From JACVRW01 sp963827065 (GTDB taxonomy: Bacteria > Actinomycetota > Thermoleophilia > Solirubrobacterales > Thermoleophilaceae), in assembly GCA_963827065.1 (NCBI GenBank), contig CAWGZM010000012.1, forward strand, positions 274,879-338,878: a stretch of DNA of 64,000 nucleotides, given 5' to 3'. The position numbers and the translations under genes are program-made. Every line of letters begins with the position of its first letter. Within the stretch, counting starts at the first letter, position 1. Under the pieces are notes generated by a model. The model saw only the letters and a program-made list of their open reading frames with translations. It was not told where the DNA came from and did not search any database. Shown here piece after piece: positions 16,931 to 25,911 of the stretch.

Positions 16931-17086
16931 TCAGGGGGCGAAGCTCACGACGTCACGACCGCGGGGCAGGGCGATCACCGCCGCAGGGCCAGACGCCAGC
17001 GCAGCTGCCTGGCGAAAGCGATCCAACGACGGTTGCTGCTCAGACACGAGCACCTCGCGAGCGTGCGCGGCCGACTCGGCGACCAA
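16931..17086 (-). CDS. Possible 51-residue small protein
   Basis: Minus-strand frame with a TTG start at 17086, preceded directly by AAGG, ending at 16931. The composition is protein-like (A-H-A-R-E-V-L-V-S-E-Q-Q-P-S-L-D-R-F) with G/C-rich third positions, but it has no recognised family and no membrane segment. It may equally be the decayed end of a former gene. It is the only coding-like content of the 281-base gap between the SnoaL-like gene and the next one. Confidence 0.25.
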   Translation of the reverse strand: MVAESAAHAREVLVSEQQPSLDRFRQAAALASGPAAVIALPRGRDVVSFAP

Positions 17087-17131
17087 CCTTAAGCGCGGAG
17101 CCGTGCGCCCCGCTCGCGAGTGCCCGGGCGG

Positions 17132-17647
17132 CTAGTGCCTGCGCAGCCTGATCAGACCCTCGTAGCCGAAGGTGAGCGGGTCGGCCGTCGCGTCGCTTGT
17201 CGGGAAGTACGCGATGCGGCCGGTCGCGCCCGCCAGCCGACCGGTGCCGCCGGTGATCGTGATCAGGCCGCCGTACTCGGCGTCACCGCTGAAGTTGTAC
17301 TCGAGCGTGCCTCTCCGGCCGAGGACCTTCCCGGTGAAGACGGACCCTCTCGAAAACTGGAGGATCGGACCGTCGTCGGGCATCACGACGCTCGTGTACG
17401 GCTCAACCGCCGGGCCTCTCATGTCACCCGTGAACGTCACGCGAGCCTCTGCCGTGATGACGGAGATCGCGCCCTGCTGGACAGGCGGCTGCGAGACGTT
17501 GTCGGCCGGGTTCAGGACGATCTCGCCCGAGATGTGGGTGGCCTTCTTGTGGCCCTTGGCCAGAGCGGGCGCGGCCAACACCGCGGATCCGAGAATGGCC
17601 AGGACGAGAACGACGAAAAGCGCAAGCGGGGAACGCCTACGACGCAT
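17132..17647 (-). CDS. Secreted beta-barrel-like protein (DUF3224/allene oxide cyclase-like)
   Basis: A 171-residue protein with an Arg-rich start and a hydrophobic signal core (F-V-V-L-V-L-A-I-L-G-S-A-V-L-A), cleavage probably after A-L-A near residue 30. The mature part is strand-rich; G-L-I-T-I-T-G-G-T-G-R-L-A-G-A-T-G-R-I is the glycine-rich turn seen in dirigent/allene-oxide-cyclase-like and DUF3224 barrels. No catalytic residues are evident. A strong GGGAGGGG ribosome-binding site precedes ATG 17647. The role is unknown, likely extracellular. Confidence 0.7.
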   Translation of the reverse strand: MRRRRSPLALFVVLVLAILGSAVLAAPALAKGHKKATHISGEIVLNPADNVSQPPVQQGAISVITAEARVTFTGDMRGPAVEPYTSVVMPDDGPILQFSRGSVFTGKVLGRRGTLEYNFSGDAEYGGLITITGGTGRLAGATGRIAYFPTSDATADPLTFGYEGLIRLRRH

Positions 17648-17787
17648 TGGAACCCCTCCCTTGAGGATCTGGAACCCGCGACGCTAGGGTCGTCCGCCGT
17701 CGGGCGCCAGCGCGGGCCGCGGCCGCCCTGAGGAAACCACAAGGCCGCGCAACGCGGGACAGGACCCCGCCGGAGGCGGTCAGAGGC

Positions 17788-18300
17788 TCAGGTCGCGGCG
17801 TCCTCCTTCGCCGCGGCCTTGATCTCGCGCTCGAGCTCTTCGGCGTCGGCGTCGATCTGCTTCTCGATCAGCTTGGTGGCGCGCTCCGTCGCCTTCTCGA
17901 GCTGTTCCTCGATCTTCGACTCGCCGAGCACGATCACCGCGGCGCTGCCGGCGTCGAGCTCCTCGCCGAGCTCCTTGAGGTCCCCACGCGAGATCCCCCG
18001 AGTGAGGTGGCCGGTGAGGCCGCCCGCGCCGGCGCCGACGATCGCGCTGCCGAGGATCGCGGGCGGGAAGATGATTCCCACGAGAGCGCCGACGGCGGCG
18101 CCGGTCCAGGCGCCGTGCTGCGTCGGCTTCTCGGTCTTCGTCACGCGGACCTTGCCGTCCTCCTCCTTGCGGATCACCGCGGAGTCGAAGGTCCCGATCG
18201 CCCCCATCGCGTGGAGGTCGAAGACCGCCTCGTAGTCGGCCTCGGCATCCGCGATCTCGTCGTAGATCGCGGCGTACAGGAATACGGGCCGGTCGCTCAT
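17788..18300 (-). CDS. DUF1269-family membrane-associated protein
   Basis: A 170-residue protein of the DUF1269 family. The N-terminal half begins with an A-A-I-Y-D-E-I-A-D-A-E-A-D-Y strand/helix; a glycine-rich hydrophobic segment follows (G-A-W-T-G-A-A-V-G-A-L-V-G-I-I-F-P-P, then A-I-V-G-A-G-A-G-G-L-T-G-H), likely a membrane hairpin. The C-terminal 50 residues are a charged coiled coil (E-K-A-T-E-R-A-T-K-L-I-E-K-Q). ATG 18300 has an AAAGGA site; an upstream in-frame start would lack one. The function of the family is unknown. Confidence 0.8.
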   Translation of the reverse strand: MSDRPVFLYAAIYDEIADAEADYEAVFDLHAMGAIGTFDSAVIRKEEDGKVRVTKTEKPTQHGAWTGAAVGALVGIIFPPAILGSAIVGAGAGGLTGHLTRGISRGDLKELGEELDAGSAAVIVLGESKIEEQLEKATERATKLIEKQIDADAEELEREIKAAAKEDAAT

Positions 18301-18432
18301 CTCTCGAGTCCTTTCGTGTAGGGCCAGGCAGCTGTGTTCTATCACCCACTCGGCGACCAGCCCATGGCGCGACGACAGCGTGTCATGGTCGCGCGGTGCC
18401 GTCGCCTTCGCGGCAGTCGGCGGCCGGGCCGC

Positions 18433-20028
18433 TTACCGCCGGCGCCGCCCCAGGCGGCGGCCCCAGTCACGTGCGAACAGGAAGCGAGCGACGCGCAGGA
18501 AGAGCTTGCCCTTGAGGGCGGTATAGGGGTACCAAAGGAGCTCCGACCTGGGCGCCAGCCGCGTCGCGGTGACCGACTGCGGGCGGCAGTACTTGCGAAT
18601 CCCGTGTGCACCACCGAGCCGCGCGCCGACGCCGGACTCCTTCCAGCCAGCCTGAGGAAGCCGGATCGCGGAGACGTTCACGAACATGTCGTTGACGTTG
18701 ACCGCGCCGACCTGCAGGCGCCCGGCGATCTGCTCGCCGCGGGCGCGATCGCGAGTCCAGACGCTGGCCGACAACCCGTAGCTCGAGTCGTTCGCGAACC
18801 GAATCGCCTCCTCCACGTCTTGGACCTTCATCACCGGCAGCGTCGGGCCGAAGGTCTCCTGGCGCATGCAGCTCATCGACTGGTCGACGTCCACGAGCAC
18901 CGTCGGCTCGAAGAACGCCCCCGGCGCGTCCGCGCGCTTGCCGCCGACGAGTGCGCGTGCGCCGTTCGCCAGCGCCTCGGACACGTGCCGCTCGACGATG
19001 GCGAGCTGCGCCTGGCTCGAAAGCGAGCCGACGTCGGCGTCGAAGCGCTGGCCGGTGGCGCCCTGGCGCAGGCCGCGCACCCGTCCGGCCACGAGCTCGA
19101 CGAACTCGTCGTAGACGGGCTCCTCGACGAACACGCGCTCAACCGAGGTGCACGTCTGGCCGCTGTTGAACATGCCGCCCCAGACCGCTGCGTTCGCGGC
19201 CCGCTCGAGATCGGCGTCGGCGAGCACGATCATCGCGTCTTTGCCGCCGAGCTCGAGGCTGTACGGGATCAGCCGCTCGGCGGCGCGCTGCGCGATCTTC
19301 CTGCCGGTGCGCGTGGACCCGGTGAACTGTATGAAGTCGACCTCGTCCACCAGCGCGGAACCGGTCCCTCCGGCGCCGGTCAGGCACTCCAGAACTCCCG
19401 GAGCGCCCATATCCTCGCGCCAGCCGCGCACGATCTCGCCAGTGGCCAGCGGGGTGAGCTCGGACGGCTTGATGGCGACCGCGGCGCCGGCCAACAGCGC
19501 GGGCACAGCATCGGCCAGGGCGAGCAGGACGGGGTTGTTCCAGGGGCAGACGACCCCGACGACCGGGTACGGCCGGTAGGCGATCGTGAGCTTCTTGCTC
19601 GCGGTCAGCAGGTTGTGCGGTCGCGGATGCGAGTCGGCCAGGAACTTCTCGGCGCGCTTTCGGTAGTACTCGAGCAAGTCGATCGCGAACGGAACCTCCA
19701 AGGTGGCCTCCTGCCACGGCTTTCCGGTCTCCCGCTGGAGTAGCTCCGCGAGGCGCTCATCGTTGTCGAACAGCCAGTCACGCAGGCGCCCGACCCATTC
19801 GCCCCGGCCGGTCGGTCCGAGCGCCTCCCATGCCGGCTGGTTGTCCCGCAGTCGCCCGACGGCGGCGCGCACGTCCTCGGCGCCCTGATCGGGCAAGGAG
19901 GCGACCACGGAGCCATCCACGGGCGACCTCACCTCGAGGCCGGGACCACGCTGCGGGCCGTTCCCCGACGGCCGCGCACCGATCGCGTTCGCGCCCGTGG
20001 ACATCGTCTCGGGGTCGCTCGCCCCCAT
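18433..20028 (-). CDS. Aldehyde dehydrogenase family protein (succinate-semialdehyde dehydrogenase-like)
   Basis: A 531-residue NAD(P)-dependent aldehyde dehydrogenase. V-V-C-P-W-N-N-P is the cofactor-side motif, L-E-L-G-G-K-D-A holds the general-base Glu, and N-S-G-Q-T-C-T-S holds the nucleophilic Cys; the F-T-G-S-T-R-T-G-R-K loop is also intact. The closest familiar group is actinobacterial succinic-semialdehyde dehydrogenase, which has a C-terminal extension like the Arg/Leu-rich tail here (W-Y-P-Y-T-A-L-K-G-K-L). ATG 20028 was chosen; a TTG at 20067 is possible. The neighbours do not reveal a pathway. Confidence 0.85.
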   Translation of the reverse strand: MGASDPETMSTGANAIGARPSGNGPQRGPGLEVRSPVDGSVVASLPDQGAEDVRAAVGRLRDNQPAWEALGPTGRGEWVGRLRDWLFDNDERLAELLQRETGKPWQEATLEVPFAIDLLEYYRKRAEKFLADSHPRPHNLLTASKKLTIAYRPYPVVGVVCPWNNPVLLALADAVPALLAGAAVAIKPSELTPLATGEIVRGWREDMGAPGVLECLTGAGGTGSALVDEVDFIQFTGSTRTGRKIAQRAAERLIPYSLELGGKDAMIVLADADLERAANAAVWGGMFNSGQTCTSVERVFVEEPVYDEFVELVAGRVRGLRQGATGQRFDADVGSLSSQAQLAIVERHVSEALANGARALVGGKRADAPGAFFEPTVLVDVDQSMSCMRQETFGPTLPVMKVQDVEEAIRFANDSSYGLSASVWTRDRARGEQIAGRLQVGAVNVNDMFVNVSAIRLPQAGWKESGVGARLGGAHGIRKYCRPQSVTATRLAPRSELLWYPYTALKGKLFLRVARFLFARDWGRRLGRRRR

Positions 20029-20135
20029 CAGTCGTTCGATGATCTCACCGCCCGATCGGCAATGCAATCGACACCAGGCGGACGAACGATCGAACGGGCG
20101 CGGACTCGATCAGAGCGGGCGTCCGGTCGTCGCCG

Positions 20136-20715
20136 CTAGCGGAGGATCCGCCCGCTGATCGCCACTGCGCGGACCGCAGGCGCACCCTCGACCACACGAA
20201 CCGGCAGCCGCGCTCCGCCCAGCCAAGCATCGAGCCGGTCAGGATCGCCGGCCACCTCGATCCACTCGATACCGCCGGCACCGCCTGAGGCGCCGGGATC
20301 CTCGATTCCGGGGTCGCGCGCAACGAAGAACGGCAGGAACGGAGTCGCCATCGCCTCCAAGACACCGGTAAGTCGGGCGCTAAGCCCCTGGCGCACGATC
20401 GTGCGTCACCGGCGTGCCGAGCCGCTCGGCCACGGGCACGACATCGTCAACGGCGAGCGCCCAGCCCATCAGCCCCTCGCCGGTCCGCGCAATGCTCGCG
20501 GCCAGCGCCCGCCCGAGCTGCGACCGCGCCGCCTCCTCGGCATCGGCCACCGCCAGGATCTCCAAATAGCCGCCGCCGAGCGGAACGATCCGGTTGTGGG
20601 TGCCGAGCCCCTCGTGCCGCCCACCTCCGGAGGCGCGGAGCCCATGCTCGGCCTCCAGCCGGGCCGCAGCGGCATCCAGATCGGCCGAAGCGACGATTAC
20701 GTGATCGATCCGCAC
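20136..20715 (-). pseudogene. VOC/glyoxalase-like gene split by a frameshift
   Basis: Two minus-strand frames together make one glyoxalase-like protein. The first, from GTG 20715 (V-R-I-D-H-V-I-V-A-S-A-D-L-D), carries the N-terminal half up to G-T-P-V-T-H and hits TAG at 20380. The second continues as V-R-Q-G-L-S-A-R-L-T-G-V and carries the C-terminal half to 20136 with the usual ending V-R-A-V-A-I-S-G-R. The shift falls at about 20392-20398, within ACGCACGATCG, and equals one extra base. An AGGA site precedes GTG 20715. It may be a real pseudogene or a sequencing error. Confidence 0.7.
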
Positions 20716-20788
20716 CCCGGCGCGAATCCTACGCGCGGTCCGAGCGCCGGAGACCGCCGCTGTCACGCGATCGAAGCCCACGTGTGAC

Positions 20789-20881
20789 CCTGTCCGCCCC
20801 GCGCGCGGGTGGCCGAGGGAAGGCAAACTTTCGTGCCCCGAGCGCAGCGAAGGGGTGCGAAAGGAAACTTCCCCGGACAGG
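20789..20881 (-). terminator. Complex inverted-repeat element downstream of the RNase E/G gene
   Basis: Outer arms CCTGTCCG (20789-20796) and CGGACAGG (20874-20881) enclose a stem CTTTCGTGCCCC/GGGGTGCGAAAG (20828-20839 with 20852-20863, two G-U pairs) flanked by GGGAAG/CTTCCC. It lies 25 bases past the stop of the RNase E/G gene, so a terminator or mRNA 3'-end structure is the simplest reading; a repeat element is the alternative. Confidence 0.45.
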
Positions 20882-20905
20882 ACCCGCGCCCTGGCCGCGA
20901 CGGGC

Positions 20906-22804
20906 CTAGCTGGTGGACTCCGCCTTCTTGCGCCGCCCACGGCCCCCGCGCCGCCCGCGCCGGCGCCGGCGGCCGTTCGAGGACTCCGAGCCACCGTCGG
21001 CCGAGGCCACTCCCTCGGGCGGGTTCACGAGCGAGGCCTGCGCCGCCTGGCGTCCCACCTTCTCGATTCGCACCAGCGTCTTCTCACCCACGAGCGGGGC
21101 TGCCCCGAACACCGACACGATGTAGCCGTCGAGCTTCGCGACGGCGTCGTCGTCGTTGTACATGTGCGGCTCCTCGATGTGGACGAGCACCTCCTCGCCC
21201 TCGCGGAACGGCAGCGCGCGCTGCTCGACGTCGTCGCGGGTGCCCTCCAGCACCACCTCGAAGTGGTCGATCGGCAGCGCCTCCGTGCCCTCGAAGTGGA
21301 AGTGGCGGCCGGTCTCCTGCTCGATCTCGTGGATCGGCCCCTCGACGCCGTGGCCTCCCACGAGTATCGACGCGACCTTCGGATTCACGCGGATCAGGAA
21401 TGACGGCGAGTCGGGCCGCTCGGCAACCAGGTCCCGCAACCAGCGGTCCACCTCGATCGCGACCGTCTCCTCGGACAGCACGACGCCCTCGCCCTCGCAG
21501 GTCGGGCACGTCTTCGTGAGGATCTCGCGCACGCCGTCCGTCACGTTCTGGCGCGTCATCTCGACGAGCCCGAGCGGTGAGATCTCGACCACGTAGGTCT
21601 TCGTGCGGTCCTCGTCGAGCGCCTTGCGCAGCGTCTTCAGCACCGTGTCGCGGTTACGCGCGCGCGACATGTCGATGAAGTCGATGACGATGATTCCGCC
21701 GATGTCGCGCAGCCGCAGCTGGCGCACGACCTCCTCGGCGGCCTCGAGGTTCGTCCTCGTGATCGTGTCCTCGAGCTTGGCGCCCTTGCCCCGGCCTGTG
21801 AACGAGCCCGAGTTGACGTCGATTACCGTCATCGCCTCGGCGTAGTCGATCATCAGGTAGCCGCCGCTCGGGAGGTCGACGCGGCGCTTCAGCACCGACT
21901 GGATCGCCTCCTCGACGCTGTAGCGCTCGAACAGCGGCTCGGCCTGGTCGTCGTAGTACTCGAGCCGCTCGAGCAGCTCGGGTGCCGTCCGGTTGAAGAA
22001 CGACTCGAGCCGGTGGTGCTGCTTCTTGTCGTCGACGATCGCCTTCTCGAACTCGCCCGAGAAGATGTCGCGCGCGACGCGGACCGACAGGTCCGCCTCC
22101 TGGAAGGCCATCTCCGGCGCGGCGGTCTCCTCAGCGCGCTTCTGCAGCACCTCGTGGAGCTTGTGGAGGTACTTGATCTCGCGCTCGAAGTCCTCGCGGG
22201 TCGCGCCCTGCGCTGCCGTCCGCACGATCACCCCGCCGTCGCCCAGGTCCGCCTTGGCGGCGGCGCGGCGCAGGCGGTCACGCTCCTTGTCCTCGAGCCG
22301 GCGGGAGACGCCGACGCCCTCGCCCTGCGGCACGTACACGAGGTAGCGCCCCGCGATCGACAGCTGCATGGATAGGCGCGGGCCCTTCGTCTTCAGCGGA
22401 TCCTTGATCGCCTGGACGAGGATCTCCTGACCGGGCTTGAGGAGGTCGGTGATGCGCTTGCCCTTCTGGCCGCGACCACCACGGCCACGGCGCGCGACCT
22501 CCACACCCGGGAAGACGATGTCATCCGCGTGCAGGAAGCCGTTCTTGTCGAGGCCGATGTCCACGAAGGCGGCCTCGAGGCCGGGCAGGACGTTGTCGAC
22601 CTTGCCCTTGTAAACGTTTCCGACGATCGACCGGTTGCCCTTTCGCTCGATGTAGAGCTCGGCTACCCGCCAGTCGTCCTGCCTCTGATTTTGGTTCTGC
22701 CTACCGCGACCCCTCTTCGTGGCGCCCTCCGGGCTGCCCTCCGATTCGAGGATCGCGACTCTTGTTTCGCCACGGTCCACCGTGACGAGCAACTGCTTTC
22801 TCAA
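20906..22804 (-). CDS. Ribonuclease E/G family endoribonuclease
   Basis: A 632-residue Rne/Rng protein that cleaves single-stranded RNA in mRNA decay and rRNA maturation. It has an S1 RNA-binding region early on (I-V-G-N-V-Y-K-G-K-V-D-N-V-L-P-G-L-E-A-A-F-V-D-I-G), the catalytic segment with V-I-D-V-N-S-G-S-F-T-G and I-I-V-I-D-F-I-D-M (metal-binding Asp residues), and the zinc-link C-P-T-C-E-G-E-G. After the core, a further strand-rich region (L-V-H-I-E-E-P-H-M ... T-L-V-R-I-E-K-V) resembles a TRAM/S1-like domain, then a basic Arg/Gly tail. TTG 22804 is supported by AAGGGA 8 bases upstream. It follows rodA by 21 bases. Confidence 0.93.
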   Translation of the reverse strand: MRKQLLVTVDRGETRVAILESEGSPEGATKRGRGRQNQNQRQDDWRVAELYIERKGNRSIVGNVYKGKVDNVLPGLEAAFVDIGLDKNGFLHADDIVFPGVEVARRGRGGRGQKGKRITDLLKPGQEILVQAIKDPLKTKGPRLSMQLSIAGRYLVYVPQGEGVGVSRRLEDKERDRLRRAAAKADLGDGGVIVRTAAQGATREDFEREIKYLHKLHEVLQKRAEETAAPEMAFQEADLSVRVARDIFSGEFEKAIVDDKKQHHRLESFFNRTAPELLERLEYYDDQAEPLFERYSVEEAIQSVLKRRVDLPSGGYLMIDYAEAMTVIDVNSGSFTGRGKGAKLEDTITRTNLEAAEEVVRQLRLRDIGGIIVIDFIDMSRARNRDTVLKTLRKALDEDRTKTYVVEISPLGLVEMTRQNVTDGVREILTKTCPTCEGEGVVLSEETVAIEVDRWLRDLVAERPDSPSFLIRVNPKVASILVGGHGVEGPIHEIEQETGRHFHFEGTEALPIDHFEVVLEGTRDDVEQRALPFREGEEVLVHIEEPHMYNDDDAVAKLDGYIVSVFGAAPLVGEKTLVRIEKVGRQAAQASLVNPPEGVASADGGSESSNGRRRRRGRRGGRGRRKKAESTS

Positions 22805-22825
22805 GGAAATTTCCCTTCAATTTCG

Positions 22826-23998
22826 TCATAGGGCCTTTCCGGCAGCCGTGTCGCGCGCTTGCGCGTGTATCGACTGCAAGATCCCTATGGCCATCAATGT
22901 CGTCAGCACCGACGAGCCGCCATAACTCATGAGCGGCAGGGGGATGCCGGTGATCGGCATGATCCCAATGGTCATGCCGACGTTGACGAAGACTTGGAAC
23001 ATAAGCATGGCAGTTATTCCGCCTGCCACCAACGCCCCGTAGAAGTTCTTCGCCATCGTCAGTGTTTTCAGCCCGCGCCAGATCAACAGCGCGAACAGGG
23101 ACAGCACGAGTGCCGCCCCCACGAAGCCGAACTCCTCGCCCACCACGCTGAACACGAAGTCGGTGTGGTGCTCGGGCAGGAAATCGAGCCGTGTCTGCGT
23201 CGCGTCGTCGCCCTGACCGGTCTTCCCCCCGGAGCCGATCGCCGTCAGCGACTGGTTGATCTGGTAGCCCTCCTCGCGGGGATCCGAGGTCGGGCTGAGG
23301 AAGGCCGTGAGGCGGTCCATCTGATACGGCTTGAGCAGCTGGACTCCGGCCATGGGCGCCGCCACGACCACCACCGCGATCGCCACGGCCGCCAGGCCCG
23401 CAAGGCCCGCGAAGTGGGTCCACGGGGTGCCCGCGACGAACAGCACCGCAACGAGAATCGCCAGGTAGACGAGCCCCGAGCCGAGGTCCGGCTGGGCGAC
23501 CACCAGCATTGCCGGGAAGAGCGCGAGCAGCACGATCCGGCTGGTGGTCTCACGATCGGTCAGGCGCCGCATGCGGTCGACCATGAAGGCCGACAGCGTC
23601 ACGGCGAGCAGCAGCTTGCCGAGCTCCGACGCCTGGAAGTTGAAGAAGCCGAACTCGATCGCCCGCCGCGAGCCGCGCGCAGAGAAGCCGAGCGCGTAGA
23701 CGGCCAGGATCGCGACGATCATGAACGCGTAGATCCCGATCTTCCATTCGCGCAGGCGCGAGTAGTCGAACCGGGAGAGCAGGAACATGAAGACGAGCCC
23801 GACACCTGCGTAGAGCGCCTGGCGGTAGGCGTAGTAGTTGGGGTCGCCCGGGATGTCGTCCTGGCTCGCCGTGCCGACCGTGTAGATGCTCGCCGCGATC
23901 AGGCCGAGCGTCGCGAGCAGCATCAGCGGATCGATGCGCAGGACGCGGATGCCCGCGTCGCGGAAGTCCCGGACCGGTGAGGAGGCGGACGCGTTCAT
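22826..23998 (-). CDS. rodA: Rod-shape SEDS glycosyltransferase RodA
   Basis: A 390-residue SEDS-family membrane protein with about ten helices. Family signatures are A-Q-P-D-L-G-S-G-L-V-Y, the loop with Q-I-N-Q-S-L-T-A-I-G-S-G-G, F-L-P-E-H-H-T-D-F-V-F-S-V-V-G-E-E-F-G-F, and G-I-P-L-P-L-M-S-Y-G-G-S-S near the end. RodA polymerises lipid II glycan strands with PBP2 in the elongasome. ATG 23998 overlaps the PBP2 stop (ATGA); longer in-frame extensions are the shadow of that gene. Confidence 0.95.
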   Translation of the reverse strand: MNASASSPVRDFRDAGIRVLRIDPLMLLATLGLIAASIYTVGTASQDDIPGDPNYYAYRQALYAGVGLVFMFLLSRFDYSRLREWKIGIYAFMIVAILAVYALGFSARGSRRAIEFGFFNFQASELGKLLLAVTLSAFMVDRMRRLTDRETTSRIVLLALFPAMLVVAQPDLGSGLVYLAILVAVLFVAGTPWTHFAGLAGLAAVAIAVVVVAAPMAGVQLLKPYQMDRLTAFLSPTSDPREEGYQINQSLTAIGSGGKTGQGDDATQTRLDFLPEHHTDFVFSVVGEEFGFVGAALVLSLFALLIWRGLKTLTMAKNFYGALVAGGITAMLMFQVFVNVGMTIGIMPITGIPLPLMSYGGSSVLTTLMAIGILQSIHAQARDTAAGKAL

Positions 23999-25911
23999 CA
24001 GTCGGGCGCGTCTCCCCCGGCCACCAGCCGGTTCTCGTCCACGTTGAAGAGCTCGGCGAGGATCAGCCGCGCCATCGGCGCGGCGGTGTCGGCGCCGAAG
24101 CCGCCTGCCTCGTCGGTCACCGCCACCACGTACTGCGGGTTCGGGTACGGCGCGAGCGCGACGTACCACGACTGGTCGGCCCTGAAGAGCCCCTTCTCGG
24201 CGGTGCCGGTCTTACCGGCGACCTCGATCGGGAAGCCCTCGAAGACCGCCGTCGAGGTGCCGCCGCCGGCGTTGGCGGCGCCATAGAGCCCGTCGAGGAT
24301 CGCCTGCCGGTTGCCCTCCGAGATAGGCACGCGACGCGCGGTGGGCGCCTCCAGCTGCTGGAGCGCGCGCCCCGAGGCGTCCTCGATCCGCAGGCCGAGC
24401 CGTGGGCGCAACACGCGGCCGCCGTTGGCCACGGAGGCGTACGCAACGGCCATCTGCAGCGGGTTCGCGGCGATGTCGCCCTGGCCGACCGAGAGGTTGA
24501 TGTTGTCGCCCACGCTCCACGGCCGGTCGATGAAGCCGCAGATGCCCTCGGAGATCTCCTGGTCGGTCGGCTTCTTGCGCTCCTTGCAGCGCTGGAACTG
24601 CGCATAGCCACGGTCGCGCCACTTGGGCGTCGGGATACGTCCGGGGAGCTCGTCGGGCAGGTCGATGCCGGTCTTCCGCCCGACGCCGAGCCGGCGCGAC
24701 CAGCGCTGCAGCAGAAGGCCGTCCTGCGCGGTGTTCATGCGCTGGCCGAGCTGGTAGAAGAACACGTCGCTCGAGACCGTGAGCGCCGTCCGCAGCGCGA
24801 TTGGCCCGTTGACGGCGTCGCCCGCGTTCTTGAACTCCTGCGTGCCGACCACGAGCACGCCGGGGTCGTTCAGGATCGTGTCCGGCGTGATGATGCCGCC
24901 CTCGAGCGCCGCTACGGCGGTGGCGAGCTTGAAGGTCGAGCCGGTGGGATAGGCGCCCTGGATCGCGCGGTTCGAGAGCGGGGCGTTCTCGTCCTTGCGG
25001 AGGCGCGTGTAGTCCTTCGAGAAGCGGTTGGCGTCGAAGGAGGGCGACGATCCGAGCGCGACCACCTCGCCGTTGTTCACGTCCATGACGGCGAAGGCGC
25101 CCTTGCCTGTGCCGCCCGCGAGCGCGTTCTGACCCGCCTCCTGCACGTCGAGGTCGATTGAGAGGCGCAGCTGGCGGCCCTGCTGGGGCGGGTCGTCGCG
25201 CAGCGGCCGGCTGATGTTGCCGAGCGCGTCGACCTCGACCTTCGTCGCCCCGTTGATACCGCGCAGGAAGCGGTCGTACTCGGCCTCGATGCCGGTCTGG
25301 CCGATGCGGTCGCCCATCTCGACGCCGTTGTTGCGCTCGTCCTCGAGCTGCTCCTGGGTGACCTCTCCGACAGTGCCGAACAGGTGCGCCCCGATCTCGC
25401 CGTGCGGGTACTTGCGGACGAACTGACGCTCGACCTCGACCCCCTGGAAGCGGTCCAGACGCTCGAGCACGAAGGCCGCGAGCGCGTCCGGCACGTCGCG
25501 CTTGACCGTCGCCGACGAGAACGGCAGCGCCTTCAGGTCGCGCTCGGCGCGGCGCTCGATCCTGTCGGGTTTCATCCGCAGGAGCTTGCCGAGCCGCTCA
25601 TAGACGTCGCGGCGCTCGGCCGGGTCGTCCGACAGCTTGTCCGGGCTGACGACGAGCGCAAGCCCGCTGCGGTTGTCGACGAGCACGTTGCCGTCCCGGT
25701 CGACGATCTCGCCGCGCGGCGCCTGCACCTTGATCTCGCGCACGACGTTTCCGCGCGCCTGCGCCTCGTACTTGTCGCCCGAGAGCACCTGCAGGTACCA
25801 GAGCCGGAAGAAGATGATCGCGAACGCCAGCAGCGCGACACCGCCGATCACGGCGACGCGGAACGCCAGCTGCGGCGTCATCGTCGGTCGGCGCTCGTTG
25901 TCGAGGTACAT
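23998..25911 (-). CDS. mrdA: Penicillin-binding protein 2 (elongasome transpeptidase)
   Basis: A 637-residue class B PBP with one N-terminal transmembrane helix (about 19-40), a PBP dimerisation region (A-P-R-G-E-I-V-D-R-D-G-N-V-L at 64-77), and a C-terminal transpeptidase domain. Catalytic motifs: S-T-F-K (Ser325, Lys328), S-S-D (380-382) and K-T-G (567-569). It cross-links peptidoglycan with RodA. The ATG start directly abuts the mreD stop (TAGATG). A Cys/Lys-rich insertion near 441-458 before the conserved S-V-G-D-N-I-N-L segment is not usual in E. coli PBP2. Confidence 0.93.
   Translation of the reverse strand: MYLDNERRPTMTPQLAFRVAVIGGVALLAFAIIFFRLWYLQVLSGDKYEAQARGNVVREIKVQAPRGEIVDRDGNVLVDNRSGLALVVSPDKLSDDPAERRDVYERLGKLLRMKPDRIERRAERDLKALPFSSATVKRDVPDALAAFVLERLDRFQGVEVERQFVRKYPHGEIGAHLFGTVGEVTQEQLEDERNNGVEMGDRIGQTGIEAEYDRFLRGINGATKVEVDALGNISRPLRDDPPQQGRQLRLSIDLDVQEAGQNALAGGTGKGAFAVMDVNNGEVVALGSSPSFDANRFSKDYTRLRKDENAPLSNRAIQGAYPTGSTFKLATAVAALEGGIITPDTILNDPGVLVVGTQEFKNAGDAVNGPIALRTALTVSSDVFFYQLGQRMNTAQDGLLLQRWSRRLGVGRKTGIDLPDELPGRIPTPKWRDRGYAQFQRCKERKKPTDQEISEGICGFIDRPWSVGDNINLSVGQGDIAANPLQMAVAYASVANGGRVLRPRLGLRIEDASGRALQQLEAPTARRVPISEGNRQAILDGLYGAANAGGGTSTAVFEGFPIEVAGKTGTAEKGLFRADQSWYVALAPYPNPQYVVAVTDEAGGFGADTAAPMARLILAELFNVDENRLVAGGDAPD

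Noticed and set aside
18334..19743. A 469-codon plus-strand frame opposite the aldehyde dehydrogenase.
   Set aside because: The dehydrogenase has all catalytic motifs; the antisense frame has none.
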